From the NCBI GenBank assembly GCA_048296855.1, contig CP182631.1: DNA of 64,000 bases, one strand, 5' to 3'. The position numbers and the translations under genes were made by a program. Positions 60,087 through 64,000 of the stretch are shown piece by piece. Under the pieces are notes generated by a model. That model ran no database searches, was not told the origin of the DNA, and saw only the letters and a list, made by a program, of their open reading frames with translations. This DNA comes from Pseudocolwellia sp048296855. GTDB taxonomy: Bacteria; Pseudomonadota; Gammaproteobacteria; Enterobacterales; Alteromonadaceae. Position 1 is the stretch's first letter. Each line of letters begins with the position of its first letter.

Positions 60087-61388
60087 TTATGATGAAAAAC
60101 AGTCGTTTTCATTTAGTACCGTTGCTATAGCATCAATAATTGTTTGTAAGTTTTCATGGGTGGATATTAATGGCGGCATAATATAAATAAGTTTACCGAA
60201 AGGGCGTATCCATACACCTAATTCAACAAAGCGCTTTTGAATTACCGTCATATTTACCGGATACTTTGTTTCTACAACGCCTATTCCTCCTAACACACGC
60301 GTACCTTGTACACGGTTATTAGTATTTAAAGGGATAAGATGTTGTTTAAGATAACTTTCTATACGTGTAATACTTGCTTTCCAATCACTACTTTCTAATA
60401 AACCAATACTTGCATTAGCGACTGCACATGCCAGCGGATTTCCCATAAAAGTAGGGCCGTGCATAAAACAACCCGCCTCGCTATTGCTAATACCTTCAGC
60501 AATTTCGTTAGTACAAAGCGTTGCTGCTAGCGTGATATAACCACCCGTTAGGGTTTTACCTAAGCACATAATGTCAGGGGTAATATTTGCCCACTCACAA
60601 GCAAACAGTTTACCTGTTCGACCTAAACCTGTTGCTATTTCGTCAGCAATCAAAAGTACATTGTATTGATCACATAACCTTCTACAGGCTTTAAGGTATT
60701 CAGGATGATAAAAGCGCATACCACCAGTACCTTGCACTATAGGTTCTATTATAAAGGCAGCAATATCATCATGATGTTTTTTGAATAGCTCAGTTAATTC
60801 AGCGATATCTTGTTCGTTCCATTGCTCATCAATCATAATGGTTGGAGCAGGGGCAAAGTATTGTTTAGCTAATGCCTCGCTGTATATATGATGCATACCT
60901 GTTGTAGGATCAGATACAGCCATAGTGGCAAAGGTATCTCCGTGATAACCATTTTTTACCGTAAGCATTTTATTTTTAGTAGGTTTACCTTTTGAGCCCC
61001 AATATTGAATTGCCATTTTCATAGCAACCTCTACTGAAACAGATCCACTGTCAGACAAAAATACTTTATTTAATCCTTCAGGGGTAATACGCACAAGCTT
61101 TTTACATAACTCAACCGCAGGTTTATGGGTTAAACCGCCAAACATAACATGCGACATGTTTTTACTTTGTTCAATCAAAGCTTCATTAAGAACAGGGTGA
61201 TTGTACCCATGTAGAACCGACCACCACGAAGACATACCATCAACCAACTGCTCACCTGAAGCTAAATTAATGTGTACCCCATTAGCCGAATCAACCATAA
61301 AGCTTGGGAGTGGGTTAGTCATTGACGTATAAGGATGCCAAATATGTTCGCGATCAAACGCTAAATCATCTGTATATAAATTAGACAT
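60087..61388 (-). CDS. bioA: adenosylmethionine-8-amino-7-oxononanoate aminotransferase
   Basis: BioA converts KAPA to DAPA with S-adenosylmethionine as amino donor in biotin synthesis. The 433-residue class III aminotransferase shows HIWHPYTSM, the SSWWSVLHGYNHP stretch, VFLSDSGSVSVEVAMK, LIADEIATGLGRTG and the PLP-lysine site MCLGKTLTGGYITLA. All key regions are present. It is divergent from bioB over a 142-nt gap with a candidate BirA operator next to its start codon, the arrangement seen in E. coli. Confidence 0.97.
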   Translation of the reverse strand: MSNLYTDDLAFDREHIWHPYTSMTNPLPSFMVDSANGVHINLASGEQLVDGMSSWWSVLHGYNHPVLNEALIEQSKNMSHVMFGGLTHKPAVELCKKLVRITPEGLNKVFLSDSGSVSVEVAMKMAIQYWGSKGKPTKNKMLTVKNGYHGDTFATMAVSDPTTGMHHIYSEALAKQYFAPAPTIMIDEQWNEQDIAELTELFKKHHDDIAAFIIEPIVQGTGGMRFYHPEYLKACRRLCDQYNVLLIADEIATGLGRTGKLFACEWANITPDIMCLGKTLTGGYITLAATLCTNEIAEGISNSEAGCFMHGPTFMGNPLACAVANASIGLLESSDWKASITRIESYLKQHLIPLNTNNRVQGTRVLGGIGVVETKYPVNMTVIQKRFVELGVWIRPFGKLIYIMPPLISTHENLQTIIDAIATVLNENDCFSS

Positions 61389-61421
61389 ATGTTAACTTAA
61401 TTCTCATTGCTATGTTTACAA
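61389..61421. promoter_or_regulatory. candidate BirA (biotin repressor) operator
   Basis: ATGTTAACT (61389-61397) and TGTTTACAA (61413-61421) stand 15 nt apart and match the BirA half-sites TTGTAAACC and GGTTTACAA at 6 of 9 and 8 of 9 positions, with the right spacing. It lies in the bioA-bioB divergent region, adjoining the bioA start codon, where BirA would repress the biotin genes when biotin is plentiful. Confidence 0.5.
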
Positions 61422-61530
61422 GTAAATTTTGATGGTAGACTACGCGTAAATAAATGTAGATGCAATATGCTCTATCGCGTCTATATCACCTCATTATTAC
61501 TGTTTATTATTAACAAGAAAAAGGTAGCTT

Positions 61531-62613
61531 ATGTCTGTACAGCTTAATTCGTTGAATATGTTAAAAGAGTCTGACCAAGTGGTTCGTCACGATTGGACCA
61601 AAGAAGAAGTACAGGCTTTATTTGATATGCCTTTTAATGACTTAATGTTTGAAGCTCAAACGGTTCACCGTAAAAACTTCAATGCAAACGAAGTACAAGT
61701 AAGTACTTTATTATCAATTAAAACAGGCGCTTGCCCAGAAGATTGTAAATATTGTTCGCAAAGTGCTCGCTACAAAACAGATATTGATAAAGAAAGATTA
61801 ATGGCTGTTGAAAAAGTACTTGAAGCCGCTGGCAAAGCTAAACAACAAGGGTCAACCCGTTTTTGTATGGGGGCTGCATGGAGAAATCCAAAAGAACGTG
61901 ACATGCCATTAGTAGTAGAAATGGTTAAAGGCGTTAAAGCGATGGGTTTAGAAACCTGTATGACGTTAGGCATGTTATCTGAACAGCAAGCAGACGAACT
62001 TCAAACCGCTGGATTAGATTACTACAACCATAATTTAGATACGTCTCCTGAGCACTACAACCAAATTATTACAACGCGTACTTATCAAGATCGCTTAGAT
62101 ACTTTAGGCAATGTGCGTAAAGCCGGTATGAAAGTATGTAGTGGCGGAATTGTGGGTTTAGGTGAAGATGCTAAAGACCGTATTTCATTACTTATTCAAT
62201 TAGCTAACCTATCACCACAACCTGAAAGTGTGCCAATTAACATGTTAGTTAAAGTTGAAGGTACACCATTGGCAGACGTTGATGATTTAGACCATTTCGA
62301 CTTTATTCGTTGTATAGCTGTTGCGCGTATTATTATGCCGAAAAGCCATGTGCGTTTATCTGCAGGTCGTTCAGAAATGAATGAACAAATGCAAGCTATG
62401 TGCTTCTTAGCTGGTGCTAACTCAATATTTTACGGTTGTAAGCTATTAACAGCAGATAACCCAGAAACCAATGCTGATGTTGCCTTGTTCAAAAAATTAG
62501 GTATAAACACCGAAACGATCGATAGCATTACTGAAGAAGAGCAAGTGTTAAAAGTGAAAACTGCGGTTGTTAATCAACAAAACAGCGACATATTTTATAA
62601 CGCTGCTAATTAA
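61531..62613 (+). CDS. bioB: biotin synthase
   Basis: BioB is the radical-SAM enzyme that inserts sulphur into dethiobiotin. The 360-residue protein has the CPEDCKYCSQS cluster motif (three cysteines binding the SAM iron-sulphur cluster) near residues 68-78, FCMGAAWRNP, YYNHNLDTSPE and the C-terminal RLSAGRSEMN with the Arg/Cys ligands of the second cluster. AAAAAGG lies before the ATG. bioF begins 16 nt after its stop, making a bioB-bioF-bioC operon. Confidence 0.98.
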   Translation: MSVQLNSLNMLKESDQVVRHDWTKEEVQALFDMPFNDLMFEAQTVHRKNFNANEVQVSTLLSIKTGACPEDCKYCSQSARYKTDIDKERLMAVEKVLEAAGKAKQQGSTRFCMGAAWRNPKERDMPLVVEMVKGVKAMGLETCMTLGMLSEQQADELQTAGLDYYNHNLDTSPEHYNQIITTRTYQDRLDTLGNVRKAGMKVCSGGIVGLGEDAKDRISLLIQLANLSPQPESVPINMLVKVEGTPLADVDDLDHFDFIRCIAVARIIMPKSHVRLSAGRSEMNEQMQAMCFLAGANSIFYGCKLLTADNPETNADVALFKKLGINTETIDSITEEEQVLKVKTAVVNQQNSDIFYNAAN

Positions 62614-62629
62614 CTGAGTTGTATTTGTT

Positions 62630-63769
62630 TTGTCCTTCGATTTTATTCAGCAAAAATTAACGCAACAACGTGAACACGCTTTGTACCGAACAACAAAGTG
62701 TGTTGAATCGCAGACTGCACGAGAAGTTAAAATAGGTGGCAAAACTTATCTTAACTTTTCATCTAACGATTATTTAGGATTAAACAATCACGCTGAAATT
62801 AACAAGGCGATGCAAGAGGGTGCTGACAAATTTGGTACCTGTGCAAGTGCTTCTAGCTTAATTACTGGATATCACTATGCGCATCAATCCCTTGAAAACG
62901 ATATATGTACATGGCTAAACAAACCAAAATGTTTATTATTTTCAAGTGGCTTTGCCGCGAATCAAGGTGTTTTAGATGCCTTAGGTGAGAAAAACACCAA
63001 CTATTGGTTAGACAAGCTAAGCCACGCATCGTTAATTGATGGTGCTTTAGCTTCGAAAGGCCGAACTAAACGTTTTTTGCATAACGATATGCTACAACTT
63101 GATACATTGCTAAGCTCGTCATCTGATAAAGATAATATTATTGTTTCAGAAGGCGTTTTTAGTATGGACGGTGATCAAGCTAATTTACGTTCTATTAGCG
63201 AACTCGCTAACAAGCACAAAGCGTTAACCTATATAGATGACGCACATAGCATAGGTGTAAAAGGGCTTTTAGGTGAAGGGAGTTTAAGTCAAGCGCCTTT
63301 AGATATGGTAATGGCAACCTTTGGAAAAGCCATAGCAACCAGCGGTGCTTTTGTTGTTTGCAATGACGATATTTACGAATATTTAGTTAACTTTTCTAGA
63401 CATTACATATATTCAACAGCAATGTCGCCCGCAATTGCTTGGGCAACAAAAGCCAGTATAAAACTGATCCAAAAAGAACATTGGCGTAGAGAAAAAATAA
63501 CAGAACTCAGCCATTTATTGTCTGCAACATTAAACGACGATATTGAATTAATAAAAACTGAATCTTCTATACATGCCATTGTCTTAGGTTCAGCAAGTAA
63601 AACATTAAACACGAGTGAAAAACTGAAAGAAAATGGAATTTGGGTTACCGCAATTCGTCCTCCAACCGTTGCGAATAACACATCTAGGTTACGTGTTACT
63701 ATAACTGCATCACATAATGCAAATGATATCAAATACTTAGTAAATAGTATAAACAAGGCGTATTCTTAA
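62630..63769 (+). CDS. bioF: 8-amino-7-oxononanoate synthase (KAPA synthase)
   Basis: BioF condenses pimeloyl-ACP/CoA with alanine. The 379-residue PLP enzyme has NFSSNDYLGLNNH, GTCASASSLITGYHYAHQSLE, ILFSSGFAANQGV-like LLFSSGFAANQG, YIDDAHSIGVKG and the lysine motif TFGKAIATSGAF. The start is a TTG at 62630 that gives the usual short N-terminus; no ATG is available in frame nearby, and the ribosome-binding GAG is weak. The stop overlaps the bioC start by one base (TAATG). Confidence 0.96.
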   Translation: MSFDFIQQKLTQQREHALYRTTKCVESQTAREVKIGGKTYLNFSSNDYLGLNNHAEINKAMQEGADKFGTCASASSLITGYHYAHQSLENDICTWLNKPKCLLFSSGFAANQGVLDALGEKNTNYWLDKLSHASLIDGALASKGRTKRFLHNDMLQLDTLLSSSSDKDNIIVSEGVFSMDGDQANLRSISELANKHKALTYIDDAHSIGVKGLLGEGSLSQAPLDMVMATFGKAIATSGAFVVCNDDIYEYLVNFSRHYIYSTAMSPAIAWATKASIKLIQKEHWRREKITELSHLLSATLNDDIELIKTESSIHAIVLGSASKTLNTSEKLKENGIWVTAIRPPTVANNTSRLRVTITASHNANDIKYLVNSINKAYS

Positions 63770-64000
63770 TGGTTAATACCCATATTAGGGTCAACATTGC
63801 TCGTTCTTTTAGTTCAGCAACACATTCTTACGATATTTCTGCGCGTTTACAGCGTTATACTGGTAAACACCTAATGTCTAAATTACCTAACCGAACCGAT
63901 TTGAATATCGTTGATTTAGGGTGTGGAACAGGTTTTTTTACCAATATACTTGCCAGTAAATATCAGCAAGTTATTGGTGTAGACCTCTCTAAAAAAATGC
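63769..64000 (+). CDS. bioC: malonyl-ACP O-methyltransferase, 3'-truncated by window edge
   Basis: BioC methylates malonyl-ACP to start pimelate assembly. The visible 77 codons begin NTHIRVNIARSFSSATHSYD, the BioC N-terminus, and include the SAM-binding motif IVDLGCGTGFFTNIL and VIGVDLSKKM. The start overlaps bioF by one base, so translation is coupled. The rest of the gene lies beyond the window. Confidence 0.93.
   Translation, partial: MVNTHIRVNIARSFSSATHSYDISARLQRYTGKHLMSKLPNRTDLNIVDLGCGTGFFTNILASKYQQVIGVDLSKKM

Overview
The window is AT-rich, densely coded DNA with no rRNA, tRNA or CRISPR array that I could see. Gene content (HtpX, AsnS, a bioA/bioBFC divergon, HrpA, CreA, PEP-CTERM-type sorting signal, extracellular ExeM-like nuclease, secreted subtilases, NasT-controlled nitrate uptake) and the marine-type low G+C coding style point to a gammaproteobacterium, most likely of the Alteromonadales (Colwellia/Thalassotalea-like). 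That placement is inference from gene content, not from a marker-gene comparison.

Region 1 (1-13.4 kb) is one arm of a type VI secretion system: tssC (cut by the window edge), tagJ, tssE, tssF, tssG, tssH/clpV, then hcp, vgrG and PAAR. Between and after vgrG and PAAR lie three proteins with no textbook T6SS role: a 118-residue protein, a 384-residue helical protein and a degenerate ketoacyl-synthase/thiolase-fold protein. They sit immediately before a 1583-residue Rhs effector.

Region 2 (13.4-26.9 kb) is the effector and immunity island. The Rhs cage carries a C-terminal ADP-ribosyltransferase with R, S-S-S and E-x-E motifs. It is followed 8 nt later by an ADP-ribosylglycohydrolase with an N-terminal extension, the architecture known for Tre1/Tri1. 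Then come a pesticin/T4-lysozyme-like muramidase, a run of small exported proteins with clear duplication scars (two paralogous Sel1/TPR-like proteins and a fragment of a third gene), a Tiki/ChaN-like protein, a membrane protein, an M23 peptidase, a DUF1287 cysteine hydrolase and a small beta-rich protein resembling T6SS accessory DUF3540/DUF6484 proteins. This is plausibly an arsenal aimed at cell division and peptidoglycan.

Region 3 (27-34.3 kb) is chromosomal backbone: a diguanylate cyclase, CreA lipoprotein, a CBS-domain protein and HrpA helicase. Region 4 (34.3-46.7 kb) encodes secreted proteins: a two-nuclease fusion ending in a dockerin, followed by a cohesin-domain protein with a PEP-CTERM-like anchor; two tandemly duplicated subtilases; and a Tat-exported GMC/cholesterol-oxidase-like enzyme. 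Region 5 (46.9-52.8 kb) is nitrate uptake: NasT-type ANTAR regulator, a leader RNA with an A1/G4 hexaloop hairpin and a strong terminator, then nrtA, nrtB, nrtC and an outer-membrane porin. Region 6 (52.8-64 kb) holds small metabolic and stress genes, a hybrid histidine kinase, htpX, asnS and the biotin divergon bioA / bioB-bioF-bioC with a candidate BirA operator.

Two families of short intergenic repeats with inverted ends (one at about 29.64, 34.35 and 39.5 kb; the other at 53.14 and 56.98 kb) are scattered through the right two thirds. The most noteworthy systems are the dockerin-nuclease/cohesin-anchor pair, the ART-ARH toxin pair with its unusual upstream accessory proteins, the duplicating muramidase/immunity array, and the NasT leader RNA.
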